From: Podospora pseudocomata | Taxonomy: Eukaryota; Ascomycota; Sordariomycetes; Sordariales; Podosporaceae | Reading direction: 5' to 3' | DNA length: 64,000 bases | Assembly: GCF_035222375.1 (NCBI RefSeq) | Contig: NW_026946366.1 | Span: 1,116,001 to 1,180,000, forward strand | Part shown: positions 41,548 through 53,417 of the stretch, one piece after another | How the letters are laid out: the number at the start of each line of letters is the position of its first letter | Numbering within the stretch: position 1 is the first letter of the stretch | Program-made: the position numbers and the translations under genes | Notes under the pieces: model-generated | Told to the model about the DNA's origin: nothing | Seen by the model: only the letters and a program-made list of their open reading frames with translations | The model's database searches: none

Positions 41548-42798
41548 TGTGAACGGCGGGGGAGGAGGGTGGAATGGAGATCAAGAATGATACCTAGATG
41601 CGGACTGGTTTTGTTGGTGATGGCGGGGAGCAAAACTAAGAGGGGACAGGGCTTTCAGCACCTGGTGATGTGATCTCTTTATACACGTTCCCCAGATGAC
41701 AGAGTTTTCCAGTGCGAAAATTCAGTTTGAGACTTGGTCCAGTAGGTCCACTTCCTGCAAGTCACGCACGCAGTAGGGCTCGCAATCAGCAACCTGGGAA
41801 TGGCTGTTTATGAGTTGTCGTCACGGCGAGCCTCGCGCCACAGAAAGCTCAGAAAAATCTTAAAAGCTGCCGGTGACAATGCTCTCCAGAACAGAGAGTG
41901 GTAAGTACTCTTGGCCGCATTCCATCCTTGTGACACACATTCGCCCAAATCGTAGTCCTCACCGCAAGAAACATTGTTGTGAGGTTGGCAAGTTGGGTAT
42001 TGTTATAGGCCTATGGCCTGGGTAGTTTGAAGGTTTGATGGACAGGGCAATACGAAGAGTCTAGGGATGTGGCTGTCCCGGAGGCCTTTCCAGAGGCCGG
42101 TTGTCCGTAAAGGTTTCCCTTTCCACGTGTATTTAGGGGAGTCCGCTCCCACCCAGCGGACTTGTTTTCATTTCTCTCTATCAGTCGATTCAGTCCTTTA
42201 TTACAGCTTGAATTCCCACATAGGACCGAGCCCATATCAGGCATGACGCATTGACGTTGATGTCGGTGATAAGAACGAGAATGCGAGTGGCATTCAATCA
42301 TGGGTGGGAGAGAGAGCAAGTAATGCGGTTAACGCCATGTTCTAGGACACTTACAAATGCCAACCGGAATTGTCTGTGATGTGGAGCAGTACGGCTATGA
42401 TCAACATCCCCTCATACACATATAAATCCCGTGCGAAGGTCCTAAACCTCACCCAACCCGCAGCAGCCCAAAGCCAAGCCTCTCAACCGCAGCAAGCTTT
42501 CCCCCTTTGATTGGCCAAGCCCACCAATGTGGGTCCAATTAAAGCACTCCCTGCATCGTTGGTGTGGGTGGTTTTTGGTGTGGTGACACTCACACCTCAC
42601 TGGTCCATCGTCCATATCCCACGCTCACAGCGTCTCGCTTGCGTTGTAGGTAGGTAGTAAACTCACTCAATCTCACAAATCCAACCTCACCGTCTGTTTC
42701 TCCCTTTTTCCATCCGATCCGCCATACCCGCCCACAATCCACTCTAGCTACCTCCTCCACGTCAGCAACACCCCCTGCGTACCAGCATTAGACACAAA
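41548..42798. other. Long intergenic/promoter region
   Basis: 1.25 kb between divergent genes. Pyrimidine-rich tracts lie just before the plus-strand ATG at 42799. No gene, tRNA or repeat was recognised. Confidence 0.4.
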
Positions 42799-43755
42799 AT
42801 GATGCCATCACCACCAGAAACGGAACAAGAATGCGACTCAAACGACCCGGTGGATATCTTGTCCGACAGGGACCTGGCACGATACATCGCCAAAGCCCGC
42901 CAACATCGCGAGTCGGACACGATAGAGAATAACACATTGCTTCTCACTTCCCGATACATCACTAAGTTCTACACCACACTATCACACGTGAAAGATGTCG
43001 AAGTGGCGATACTACAAGCCCACGCGCTGGGCATCCGAGCCCCAGAGTTGAAGCGCGTCATCAAAGCAAAGGATGGCACCTATGAGTGCATAATGACACG
43101 GATACAAGGCGTGACATTAGAAAGTTGCTGGCCGGACTTATCCCTCTTCACCACCATCCGACTAGCCATCCAACTGCGAACAATAGTCCAAAGAATGAGA
43201 AGGATAACCCGACCAACGGCTGGCTCGTTGGGGACAGGGATATGCAGGAGTTTCTGGCTGGAGGAGTTTTATGGCGTGCCATCGCATGCCTCTGCCGCGG
43301 TGGTGGGACAAATCGTCAATTTCTGGTGCGGGTTTCAGAGTTATGGCCGGGAGAGGAGAAAAACACTGGCTGAGCACAGAGAGAGTTGTGAGATGGTGGA
43401 GCAGGACGCGAGAGGGCAGGAGTTGGTGTTTACACACCACGACCTCGCCCCGAGGAATATCATCGTCGAGTCGGGGACGTCAAAACTGTGGCTGGTGGAC
43501 TGGGACGAAAGCGGCTTTTACCCCCGATACTTTGAATACGCCGGCATGAGAAACCTCGAGTACCCGCCAGAATGGGGCTGGTACGGCGAGTGGAGGTGGA
43601 AAATATTCTGCTGGATCGTCGCCAAGTTTTGTTCCTACGACAAACAAGCGGAGATGTTGAGGGATATCAGACAAAAGGCCGGGAGGTTCCCAGGAGGGAG
43701 GAGGTTCAACATCAAAGCTGGGGTGACGTCTTCGGAGAGGCCAGTGGATGATTGA
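42799..43755 (+). CDS. Aminoglycoside-phosphotransferase-like kinase family protein
   Basis: 318 residues in one exon. The kinase-like fold of the APH/phosphotransferase-enzyme family is indicated by the catalytic loop FTHHDLAPRNIIVE (Brenner-type HxD..xN) and the metal-binding LVDWDESGFYP, followed by the usual YFEYAGMRN and WKIFCWIVAKF helices. The N-lobe contains YITKFYTT and a VEVAILQAHALGIRAPE helix. Fungal genomes carry many such genes with unknown small-molecule substrates. Key residues are intact, so it is probably active. Confidence 0.85.
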   Translation: MMPSPPETEQECDSNDPVDILSDRDLARYIAKARQHRESDTIENNTLLLTSRYITKFYTTLSHVKDVEVAILQAHALGIRAPELKRVIKAKDGTYECIMTRIQGVTLESCWPDLSLFTTIRLAIQLRTIVQRMRRITRPTAGSLGTGICRSFWLEEFYGVPSHASAAVVGQIVNFWCGFQSYGRERRKTLAEHRESCEMVEQDARGQELVFTHHDLAPRNIIVESGTSKLWLVDWDESGFYPRYFEYAGMRNLEYPPEWGWYGEWRWKIFCWIVAKFCSYDKQAEMLRDIRQKAGRFPGGRRFNIKAGVTSSERPVDD

Positions 43756-44003
43756 TGAGTGATCCCAAAAATGGGCGTTGTCGATGATGAATTGAATAAA
43801 ACGCAGATGTCGTGTACGCATGCTCGAAAATCAGTCATAAACTAAAGGAATGACAAATGAAACTCCTGAGCTCCCAAAACCATGCAACCCTTCGTCTGTA
43901 ACAAAGCTCTTCCCCAATAAAGTCTGCTCCAACTCCCCTGCTTATGCAAAAAAAAAGAAAAAAAAGAATGCCCGCTCTGAATGCTCTCTTTCTGTCTCCT
44001 CTC

Positions 44004-46660
44004 TCATTCATCCTCATAAATCTCCACATCATGTGCCGGTGACCACCCGTTCGGCTCCTCGCTTCCCAAAAACATCACCTCTGGCCCCATCTTGGGTGGA
44101 ACAATCTTGGACGTGACCTTGTTGCTGATGCCGCAAATACCCATGCTTCTTGTGTCCCATCGGAAGGGAGCCGATGCCCCCTCGCGGCTCCAGTCAACAT
44201 CGCTAGAGAAGAAATTGGGTTTCTCCGAAGGTAAACCTCGCTCGGCCATCTCGGATTTGCACGACTGCGTGACGGTGGTGGGCTCGGTGGTACCGCGAGC
44301 GTTAGGGTCTCCCCAGGGCCGGCAAAGCGCGTAGAGAAGTGAGACGGATAGCTTGGCCAGGTCAGGGTCGGCGTCCTTGGGGATGCGGAGCAGATATTCC
44401 CACTTTTCCGACGGGGCGCTGGGGTTTTCAGAGGTATTGCTAGACACCTCCGGCTCCGGGGTGGCTGCCGGGTCCTCCACAAGGTCGGGTGGCGGAGGAA
44501 CCCAGTCCTCAATCCGTTGTCTGTCAGATCGGCATGTTTCACCGAATTCCAGGAGCTTTTCGTAAATACTGGACAATCTGATAAGGAAGCGCAGGGCGAC
44601 GGGATCAATGGTTCCGCAGTAGCGAAGGACATCCAGGCAGCCTCGGGCCCTGTTCATGTCCTCAGTCCACGATGACTCGGGATGCTTATGAAGCATCTTC
44701 TGGGCGGCCGAGTGCAGGATAACGACACATGATGTGTGGGTTTGGAAGCTGTGCGGACAGATGGTCAGCATGATGACAAGCAGGAAAATAATTGCCGACC
44801 AGCTAATGACTTACATGACCAGCCAGCAGCGCTTGAAAATGCCTCTATCAGCGTAGAGGAGCCCAAGGATCCGAGCGGAGTCCCTGCCTGCCTCCACACC
44901 CAATTTGACCAGCTTGATAACAGTGGAATTATTGGTGTCTAGGAGACTCTCGTCCCCTGCCTTGATAGACCGAATCGTCTGGGCAGCTAGCCTGCGATAG
45001 ACCAGCATGAAAGCACCAAGGTAGAGTAGATGAATATGGTAAATGGACCAACGGGCATGCGGTGAGACGTTGAAGTTGCCCAGGTTTGTCAGTTGCATAT
45101 CGGATGGGAGCTTTCCGTGCCAGGCCTCAAGCTGCTTGATGATACCATCCATACCGCCGGTGGTGATGTCTTTGTAAGCCAGACGATTCTTCAAGATTCC
45201 TGCCTTGAGTAAGGATATCTTGGTCATTTCGGTTTGAATCCCTGAGGCTTGTCAGTAAAGCGGCAGGATCATGGTCGTGGGAAGCATAGATGACCTACTC
45301 TCTCCAAGTTCCTTTGTGTAAATGTCGACTTCGTTCTCTGCAAGCTGTTTTTTACATCAGCATGGCGAATTCGGCATATAGGGGACCGGGGCCATGGTCT
45401 TACTGGCACCACTTTCTCAAAAGCCGAGTCATCAGCGCCGGAGATGTAGCCAAGGGTAGAGGCAAGCCAGCTGTTGAAGAACATCAAAGTCCTCCAAGTT
45501 TTTCTGAACTCGACCCATTCCTGCTCGGTCAAGTGGTCGGCGTTGCAGACTCCAGCACTGTCGCTTTGTCGGTGGCACATGGTAAGTCCTGTCTCGATGT
45601 ATGCCAGAGCAACAGTCCCCTTGTTGTTGATATTGTACATGGCAAGCAAGGTGCAGACTTTGATGGCCAGCAGGGGCCCAAACTCGAGGACATCCGTGTA
45701 CAACAGGCGAGCAGCAGAATAGAGAAGTTCATCTGTCCCTTTTTCGAACTCATTGGGGTTGTATTGGACACCGATGGCTGCGACGATGGCGAGGCAGCTA
45801 ATAGAGACCCGTTCGTCAAGCTTGGGGCGGTTGTCCAAACCGAACACTGCCCTATGATGCTGATTGACCTGTTCGACTGTGAAGACATGAAACAGTTTGC
45901 CGCTCGAGCTGTAGAAGCTCTGGACACCAGCCCACATTGTTTTTGCACTGGGGAAGGCAGCGAGATACAAGTTCACCGGGTCGTGTAGCCTTGCTGACAC
46001 GGATAAAGCCACCAACGTCGAGGAGGAAGATGTCGGCGCCCGTGAATCCACGGAACCTGTCCGAGAGCCGGCAATGGAAGTGACGGGGCCGGACAGCCTG
46101 CTGGAGCCAGAGCCAGAGCCGGATTCCGTCACGCTTGGAGCGACGGCTGCCGGAGGGCTTTGAGATTCGCCGCCGCTATCGGTACCGCCGAGGACGACGG
46201 CGGGATCATCTCCGGTACGGATGCGCTGTAGCAGCTCTTCGGCCTCCTCGCTGGACTTGTACTGCAGCGCGCTCATCAGTTTCTCAAGCGCTTCGAGGCG
46301 CGCTTGCTTAGCCGCCTGAAGGGACTGGCCCTCCTCTCCCTCGTAGCCGCAAGGTTTGTCCTTGGAAGCGCATCCTCCGCATCTCGGACGCGCGCCGTCA
46401 CACTGGAGCCGGCAGAAGAAGCAAAGGTCAGATCACTGCTGTTCAAGTACCCGGTGATAACGGAGGTTGCTTACTCTGGCTTTGAAACGCCGACACGTGT
46501 GGCAGGCCTGGGTGACGGCCTTGAGGCGTTTCGTCTGCTGGCGGCTCCCCCCGCTGAAGATCGACGACGGCCCTGAACGTGGGCCGGAGGAAACTCCGTC
46601 CCTCTCTCGTTTGGCAGAAGCGGGCTGGATGGGTTGGTAGGTCGTTGGTGGCGGGGCCAT
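44004..46660 (-). CDS. Zn2Cys6 fungal transcription factor
   Basis: Five exons on the minus strand (46660-46475, 46402-45404, 45344-45299, 45241-44815, 44748-44004) give about 800 residues. The first intron splits the zinc cluster: exon 1 ends CHTCRRFKAR and exon 2 begins CDGARPRCGGCASKDKPC, restoring CX2CX6CX6CX2CX6C. A linker with LEALEKLMSALQ coiled coil and Ser/Gly-rich sequence follows. The middle homology region (VNLYLAAFPSAKTMWAGV, CLAIVAAIGVQYNP, CTLLAMYNINNKG) is typical of xylanase-regulator-like fungal activators. The C-terminus is acidic (PEPEVSSNTSENPS). The chosen ATG at 46660 is the first in frame. It likely acts in the nucleus; target genes are unknown. Confidence 0.9.
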
Positions 46661-48445
46661 CTCCGGAGAGCGGCTGTTTGGATCACTGACCAAAGCCCGT
46701 CGGATCGCGCGTTTTGTGCTTGGGAGTGGGGCTGTCTAGGGCACGTCGCTAGGCAGCTTATGTCTAGAGCGGTGGACTCCGTGGACATCAACGGGGTTTA
46801 GGGGTTTAGAGATTCTTGGAACTTGTCGGTATGGAGTAAAACAAAAGGCAACAGTCGATGGAGTTTTTGTCAGACGGAGAAACCTGCCATGGTAGATCTC
46901 CTGAGGGAAGACACACACCGCAAGCTACGACCACGCAGGATTAAAACGCGGGGAAACCTGGCCGGGGCCGAGAAACGAGAATTGTATGGAGAAGACATCC
47001 GCCCCCCTCCCAAGACTTTACGCAACAAAATAATTGCAAATTTGATGGCCACCCACTCGCCCGCACACGCCTTCGACGCCTCCTATTGCTTGAACATGCA
47101 GCCAGCGTCATCTTCAACCCCGCCGGGATTGATTAGGGCTTCCGGCTGACCACTGGCAGGGCAGAGGGGCTGGACGCACCGTCGACGAGTTCGAAGGTGG
47201 CGTCCCCTTCGTGCAGCAGCGACATGGGCTCGGAAGGCGGCTGGCGTGGGCCGGAAAAGCAATTCGTGCGTGTCTAAGTGTCAGGCTGGGCCGTGGTATT
47301 GGGCAGGTGTTGGCGATCTTCAGGCTCGACTTTCGACTGCCTTCTTCTCCACTTTTGGGCGAGACATTTCGCCAGGTCACACCTGATGGCCGCCTTTGCT
47401 AGCGGTGTGCAGTGATCCTCCTTCCATTTTGCACCACATACAGGAAGGCACACAATGCCAATGTCAGCATCATACACAAGCCGCCACCGCGCTGTGTATT
47501 TCGCTATATCTAATCATGAAAACTCCCTAAGCATCATTCCCTGAAACCATGAATGAAGCTAATAGCAATATCCTCCCCGATCATCCCCCCAGCCCTATGC
47601 TCAAACAATCTGCAGGCTAGCCTCCTTCATTCAGATAACGCTAATGCAAGACTGAATATCGGTGAAAAAAGGGCGAACCTGACCTTGTAGAGGAGTGCTA
47701 AAAATGAGGAAACAATGGTGATCGGGTTCGGTTTAGACTGGAGTGATATGTCCAACTGTGACCGCCATAAGATGGTGGACATCTTCTAATCGTTCCAATC
47801 CGCTGACAAAGTCTCCTTCCAAGCAGCATCGGCGAGAAATGCATAAAAACCAAAGTACGTGCTAACTATACTAGCTGTTGCACCACTGTAAACGCCGGTG
47901 AGATGAGCAGCACGGAATTTGGTTTTCGAAAGGAGTAGGTGCTACAGTGGAGAGTTCGCACGGGAACAGCCGTGTTGGTGTCGGAATAGAACTATATAGA
48001 TTGCATCAAGATGTTAGAGAATGTTTCTATAGCGAAAGCGTACTTTGCTTACCACAATGAGTGGTCCGAACACCACGCTGGAAGAACTTGTTCATCATTG
48101 CGGCTGGGATTATTGAAGATGGGAAGAGGAGTTTAGTCCAGATTTAAGGATGGCCCCCACCAAGACTGAGCAAAGTATGGTGTGTTTGGACGTGCGCCTG
48201 AAGGGAAGAGCTGAAATCTCATTGGTCTCGTTTCATAAAGTTAAAAGTCACTTCTATCAGCGGCGAACCCCAACCCTCGTGCTGTAATCTGCACCTGCCC
48301 TCTTGTTGCCCTCCGTCATCATGTGCTCACGGAAGAAATATGGCTATTTTCATTGGGAGCTTCACGGTGAGCACTTCAGTGGCGATGTGGGTTATAAAAA
48401 GAAATATGCCGAGGACTGCGAATTGAATAACATCAATCCTGCACC
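46661..48445. other. 1.8-kb intergenic region, no gene supported
   Basis: Open frames on both strands are short (up to ~108 codons) and show no domain. Part serves as the promoter for the genes on both sides. Splice-like motifs (GTACGTGCTAACTATACTAG near 47858) are present but no coding exon could be tied to them. Confidence 0.4.
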
Positions 48446-49999
48446 ATGAAACCATTGTCCAGAGGACCTTGTATGTTGAGGCCTTCTACTTCGTATGCGA
48501 GTATTCAAGCCCGAAACCTGTCTCCTCAAACCCGTTTCACGAGACACTCGTCCAAAATGACCTCCAAGCCACAACCCCGGCCCCCCCCCCCTGAAAATCA
48601 CACCGTAGAGCTTCTCCGCCGGCACCTCACACCCGTCCCACCCATCTCACAATCCTCTTCAACCCTCACCAACTTCTTCGCCCCCTTTGCCTACAACGAC
48701 ACCAAAATAATCCTAATCGGCGACTCCACCCACGGCACCTCGGAATTCTACCAAGCCCGCGCCGAACTCACAAAGTACTTTATCCAACACCACGGCTTCA
48801 ACATCGTCGCCGTAGAAGCCGACTGGCCCGACGCCGAAGCCATCGACAAACATGTCCGCCCTCGCTCCCCATCCGCTCCCTCCCTCACCCAAGACAGCGA
48901 GAAGCCCTTTCAGCGCTTTCCCACTTGGATGTGGCGGAACGTCGAGTTTCAGAACTTTACCAAATGGTTGAAGGAGTGGAATGAAGGGAAGGACAGCAAG
49001 ACTGAGGCAGTGGGGTTTTACGGGTTAGATTTGTATTCACTGGGCAAGTCGATGCAAGCTGTGGTGGATTACCTTGACAAAATTGATCCCGAGATGGCAA
49101 AGGTGGCACAAAAAAGGTACGAGAGAATGATGATGTGGGCGGAGGAGCCGCACGAGTATGGGCTGGAGGCGCTTGCGGCTGGGTTTAAGGGATGTGAGAA
49201 GGATGTGATCAAGATTTTGAATAGCTTGCTGAGGAAGAGGGTTGAGTACGAGAGCATGATTTGGGATGGGGAGGAGTTTCATTCTGGGGAGCAGAATGCG
49301 AGGTTGGTCAAAGGTATGAGGAACGTCAAGACGACTGCCACGCTGAAGCTAACTGGAGTATTAGATGCGGAACAATATTACAAAGCGATGTACTACGGCC
49401 GCGACGAGTCATGGAATCTGAGAGATAAACACATGTTTGAAACGTTGAACCGAATCATCAAGCACCGATCGAGGAGCACGCCGTCCAAGGCCATTGTCTG
49501 GGCGCATAACAGCCACATTGGCGATGCGCGTGCCACCAGTATGGGCTGGTCGAACGATGAACTCAATATCGGGCAACTCTGCAAAGAGGCCTACGGAGAT
49601 CAAGCCCTTACCATAGGTTGTTTGACCAACACCGGAACAGTCGCTGCTGCTCGCAAGTGGGATGGAGATATGCAAGTCATGAAGCTACGACCTGGTCTGC
49701 CAAACAGCTACGAACAGTTAATGCACGCCACAGCTGTCAAGAACTTTGTTCTGGACCTGCGAGTTGGTCATTGCAACGAGGAGCTGATAAAGGCGCTCAT
49801 GGAAAAACGGTTGGAGAGGTTTGTTGGAGTCATCTACGCTCCTGGCACCGAGAGGCAGTCGCATTACTCCCATGCTGTTTTGCCTGAACAGTTGGATGGT
49901 TTTATCTGGTTCGATGAGACCAAGCATGTCGGGGCACTCGAGGTGCACCAGCCCCATACGACAGTCGAATTTGATGATACCTGGCCATTCGGTTTGTAA
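48446..49999 (+). CDS. Erythromycin-esterase-like protein
   Basis: 517 residues in one exon. Family motifs are IIGDSTHGTSEFYQAR (~90-105, first active-site His/Glu region), FNIVAVEADWPDAEAID, VGFYGLDLYSLG and IVWAHNSHIGDA (~350), in the order seen in EreA/EreB-like hydrolases. The first ~45 residues are basic and Ser/Arg-rich with a second ATG (MTSKPQPRP), so a mitochondrial targeting sequence or a later start is possible. Fungal members have unknown substrates. The usual GE.THG is GDSTHG here. The gene appears intact. Confidence 0.87.
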   Translation: MKPLSRGPCMLRPSTSYASIQARNLSPQTRFTRHSSKMTSKPQPRPPPPENHTVELLRRHLTPVPPISQSSSTLTNFFAPFAYNDTKIILIGDSTHGTSEFYQARAELTKYFIQHHGFNIVAVEADWPDAEAIDKHVRPRSPSAPSLTQDSEKPFQRFPTWMWRNVEFQNFTKWLKEWNEGKDSKTEAVGFYGLDLYSLGKSMQAVVDYLDKIDPEMAKVAQKRYERMMMWAEEPHEYGLEALAAGFKGCEKDVIKILNSLLRKRVEYESMIWDGEEFHSGEQNARLVKGMRNVKTTATLKLTGVLDAEQYYKAMYYGRDESWNLRDKHMFETLNRIIKHRSRSTPSKAIVWAHNSHIGDARATSMGWSNDELNIGQLCKEAYGDQALTIGCLTNTGTVAAARKWDGDMQVMKLRPGLPNSYEQLMHATAVKNFVLDLRVGHCNEELIKALMEKRLERFVGVIYAPGTERQSHYSHAVLPEQLDGFIWFDETKHVGALEVHQPHTTVEFDDTWPFGL

Positions 50000-50216
50000 G
50001 TTTGGATGACAAAGAATGCATGGGCAAACTGGCGTTTTGGCATGGGCTGCACGGCAGGAGGCGTACGTCATCTGGTTGTCAGTGCGCGAGCTTGTCCTCA
50101 ACACGATGTCATGATGAGCTAGCACTCATGTACACATATAAATTGCAAGAGGAGGGATTTGACGCAGACCTTCTGCCAACAATCTCGAGTCCCAACACAC
50201 CACAAACACCAATATT

Positions 50217-50710
50217 ATGACTGACCCTGGGAACCGTGAGCGCGGCCTTCGGGCTGCTATCAGCAATCCCCGTGTGTCGGAGAGGGCCAAACAACGGGAC
50301 CGAGAGATCTTGGAACAGGAATTCGGTGAATCGTTCGAAACAGATCCAACTTCCGCAACAACAAGTGGCAAAAAGAAGGCCTCTTCCGAGGAATCAATTC
50401 CGGACACATCATCGAGGACATTTCGAGCATCCCAAACATACGGCAGCAGGAAAACACGAAGTTCGTCCAGCGGTGATCTTGAAACCAGCGCTCCTTCGGC
50501 CAGCATGTCATCGACGGTTGACGACAGTAGCATCGACGGCAAGGACAGGGGTAACGTGTAAGTCCCATCGTTCTGCTCGATGCACGCTGGCCACTGATAT
50601 CACGAAGTGTTCGGGGCCTCAAAGCGGCACTTACAAATCCTCATGTCTCGGAAAAGGCCAAAGATCGGGATCGCAAGAAGTTGCAGGAGCTAGGGGAGTC
50701 AGTAGAGTGA
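50217..50710 (+). CDS. Con-6-like conidiation-associated protein
   Basis: Two exons (50217-50557, 50608-50710; 50-nt phase-2 intron GTAAGT...ACGAAG) give about 147 residues. Two Con-6 modules are visible: GNRERGLRAAISNPRVSERA near the N-terminus and, split by the intron, GNV|VRGLKAALTNPHVSEKA near the C-terminus. The linker is Ser/Thr-rich and disordered. In Neurospora, con-6 family proteins are small hydrophilic proteins made during conidiation; the molecular role is unknown. Con-6 proteins are usually shorter (~80-100 residues), so the long linker is slightly unusual. Confidence 0.85.
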
Positions 50711-51435
50711 CAGCCGCCAACTTTGTGTGATCATAACGCCTTATGCTGTGTTGGGTGCATGGCTGTCACATCGGGTAACGAGATACGCGGCCCCTGGAGT
50801 TGAACAGATTGGTACCAGAATGGAAATAACGCGCGGCCAACAGGGGGAAGGTAATGGTCAGCCCCACTAGATAGGATAAAAAAACCTGTAATCGCTCGGT
50901 TCCGACGGCGAGTGATCGCATCGATGAATGGTTCGGAGTGGTTGTGTTGTGCCCCGCTTTTAACGTCAATCCTCCAGAAGGCTTGGAGAAATGGTTGGGA
51001 GAGGGAAACTAGATCGACCGCCATGATTTCATCCAAGCCTTCGCCGTTCCACTGTGCATCTTTAAAAGAACACGAATGTCCATAATTCACAGGTATGGTG
51101 TTTGAGAAGGACAGACGCCTTACCACAACTCAGGTACCCGAAACTCGTCCATAATTCTTGACGTTTGACGATAAACACAGGCTCAAAATGCACCACGTCG
51201 ACATGTTGCACCACTGGACGACTCCAGAGAAACATGCACCTGCACCATCGCAAGCGGCGGCGGCGCCACAATCGAGAGGGCCTCCTCCTGGTGCAACTAC
51301 AAGTTCCTCAACTTCAAATAGCCCCCTCGGCGCCAACAATCCCAGCTCGAATCCACCACAACCACTATCACCGCCAGGTAGATTCGCAAGACAGATTTCA
51401 CGCAGCAACAACAATACGCCGAGACCTTCGACAAG
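50711..51435. other. Intergenic region
   Basis: No gene is supported. A Pro/Ser-rich plus frame (51158-51532) overlaps the start of the next gene and probably represents its 5' leader; CAACAACAATACG just before the ATG fits a fungal leader. Confidence 0.4.
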
Positions 51436-51747
51436 ATGGCATCTTCTGAACCTGCCTCCCAGGAGCCAGTCGGTTCCGAGACCGTTGAGCAGCCCGAATA
51501 TGCCGCCGTCTCCGATGTTAAGTCCGACGTGAAGGAGGAGGAGGATAAGACTGCGAGTGAAGGGGAGACGAAGCTGGGTGAGGTATGTTGGTTTTTTTGT
51601 TTTCTCGATGTGATGATAGTGTGTGTGCTGACGTTGGGACAGACCGCAGAAGGAGAGGCACAGGAGGGTGAATCAGCTGTGACAGAGGGGGAGACACAGC
51701 AGGAGGAGGAGGTTGAGGAGCGGAAGCCGAAGAATAGATTTTGGTGA
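51436..51747 (+). CDS. Small acidic Glu-rich protein
   Basis: Two exons, 51436-51582 and 51643-51747, joined by a 60-nt phase-0 intron (GTATGT...GGGACAG), give about 83 residues. The sequence is low-complexity and very acidic (VKEEEDKTASEGETKLGE, then EGEAQEGESAVTEGETQQ) and ends in basic KPKNRFW. Without splicing the frame would include a hydrophobic insert that clearly derives from the intron. No family was recognised; it is likely disordered. Confidence 0.6.
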   Translation: MASSEPASQEPVGSETVEQPEYAAVSDVKSDVKEEEDKTASEGETKLGEVCWFFCFLDVMIVCVLTLGQTAEGEAQEGESAVTEGETQQEEEVEERKPKNRFW

Positions 51748-52218
51748 TAGATGCGTTGTGAATTGAATTTTCGTTTTGCAGCCATGCACGCTTCTCACTG
51801 GAACACAACGAGTGCCATGGGAAGCCGGAGTGAAACAACGGAAGTAAGCCGGACCACGGCCCGGAGCGGAGCGGCACGGCGATATCCACTCCCGGCCCCA
51901 CATCTGACGTTCAACGGCTCTTGCCTTTTCGGGAAGTGGTGATGTCATGACGGGGGCAAACTCTCCAGCGTAATTGACTGTTTGAATGACTTGATAACGT
52001 CACGATGATAGTGCGTTTTTGGTGGAGGTGGTGCCTGAGGGAGATATATGGGACTTCCTTGAACGGTTTTAGTTCCTTGCATTTTTCATCTCATCTCATC
52101 TCAACTTAACCATCAACACCACCTGTCTTTATTGACCCTAACGACATCACACATCTTACAACACCCCACAGCAATCACCTCTACGAAATAATAACAGGAA
52201 ACAGAAACAACGACAAAA

Positions 52219-53220
52219 ATGCAATCCGTCCTCCAATCCATCACCGGCCTCGGCCCAACCCCCGTCCACCCCTCCAACCTGGACGGCAAAGTCGCCATCG
52301 TTACTGGCGGCGCCCTCGGAATCGGCTTCGAAGTCTCTCGCGCCCTCGCCAACGCCGGCTGCAGAGTGATTATGGTCAACCGCAAAGAAGAGCAAGGCGA
52401 CGACGCCATCTCCACCATCAAGTCGGAGTCGCCGAATGCGCAAGTCGAATGGAAGGGCTGCGACCTCGGCTCGCTCAAGGAAGTCAGAGAGGTCTTCTCC
52501 GACCTTCGAAACTCGCTCGATCGGTTGGATTATTTGGTTTTGTCGGCGGGGATCAACACTAATCAGTATGGGCTTGATGCCGATGGGATTGACAGGCACT
52601 TTGGGGTGAACTTTCTGGGGCACTTTTACGCGGTGAATCAGCTTTGGCCTTTGCTGCGCAAGACGGACAAGGAGCTTGGGGGAAAGCCGAGGGTGGTGTT
52701 TGAGGCGAGCGAGATGCATAGGGGGGCGCCGAAGAATGTGCATTTTGCCAGTTTGGAGGAGATCAATGATGAGAAGTTGGGGCCAACGGAGTTGTATGCG
52801 AGGACGAAGCTTGCCATGATTTTGTTTGCAAAGTATGGGCTTGCCGGGAAGGTGATTAAGGAGAATGGAGATGGGATTATTGCTGTTTCGGTGCATCCTG
52901 GGGCGGTCAATACTGCGATGCAGCAGCAGTGGAAGGATGCATATCCGGGGATTACGGGCAAGTTGCTGACGTGGGCGATGTTGTCGTTTGGGAGGGATGT
53001 GGAGCAGGGTTCTTATAGTGCGTTGTGGGCATTGACGAGTCCTAAGATTGAGGAGGAGAATATGAATGGGTGGTACTTTAATGATCCTGATACGCCGGGG
53101 AAGGAGTCGGCGCAGGCTTCGGATGAGAAGTTGGGGACTGCATTGTTCGATTTGTCGGAGATGATTATCAAGGAGAAGGTTGGAGAGGATGCTCTTGTTG
53201 ACTGGAAGGAGTGTGCTTAA
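52219..53220 (+). CDS. Short-chain dehydrogenase/reductase
   Basis: 333 residues, one exon. The Rossmann fold starts with KVAIVTGGALGIGFEVSRAL (TGxxxGxG, ~25-45), then NRKEEQG, the NAG-like LSAGIN and the catalytic YARTK (Tyr/Lys, ~193-197), with Ser in FEASEMH. The VSVHPGAVNT segment and a C-terminal MNGWYF fit the WW-domain-oxidoreductase/retinol-dehydrogenase-like subgroup. NADP(H) is the likely cofactor given the NRK after strand 2; the substrate is unknown. It is downstream of the acidic small-protein gene on the same strand. Confidence 0.9.
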   Translation: MQSVLQSITGLGPTPVHPSNLDGKVAIVTGGALGIGFEVSRALANAGCRVIMVNRKEEQGDDAISTIKSESPNAQVEWKGCDLGSLKEVREVFSDLRNSLDRLDYLVLSAGINTNQYGLDADGIDRHFGVNFLGHFYAVNQLWPLLRKTDKELGGKPRVVFEASEMHRGAPKNVHFASLEEINDEKLGPTELYARTKLAMILFAKYGLAGKVIKENGDGIIAVSVHPGAVNTAMQQQWKDAYPGITGKLLTWAMLSFGRDVEQGSYSALWALTSPKIEEENMNGWYFNDPDTPGKESAQASDEKLGTALFDLSEMIIKEKVGEDALVDWKECA

Positions 53221-53417
53221 GTTGCTGTGGTGTGAGAGGTGCAAGACGCTTGTATGATAGACATGAGATGGACAGAGAGCAATCGAGCATTGTCACTGAT
53301 CACCAAAAAGGGTTATATGCGCCTGACAAAAGTCCAGCCATCCATCTAACTCTTCTTCATTATCTTGGTGTGTCTATGCACAGAATCTTCCATCCGTATT
53401 ACTGTGCAACAGGACAA

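Noticed and set aside
46304-46576. Plus-strand 90-codon frame at the Zn2Cys6 gene
   Set aside because: Lies opposite the split zinc-cluster exons and has no domain.
52156-53244. 362-codon minus frame
   Set aside because: Antisense shadow of the dehydrogenase gene, whose plus strand has all SDR motifs.
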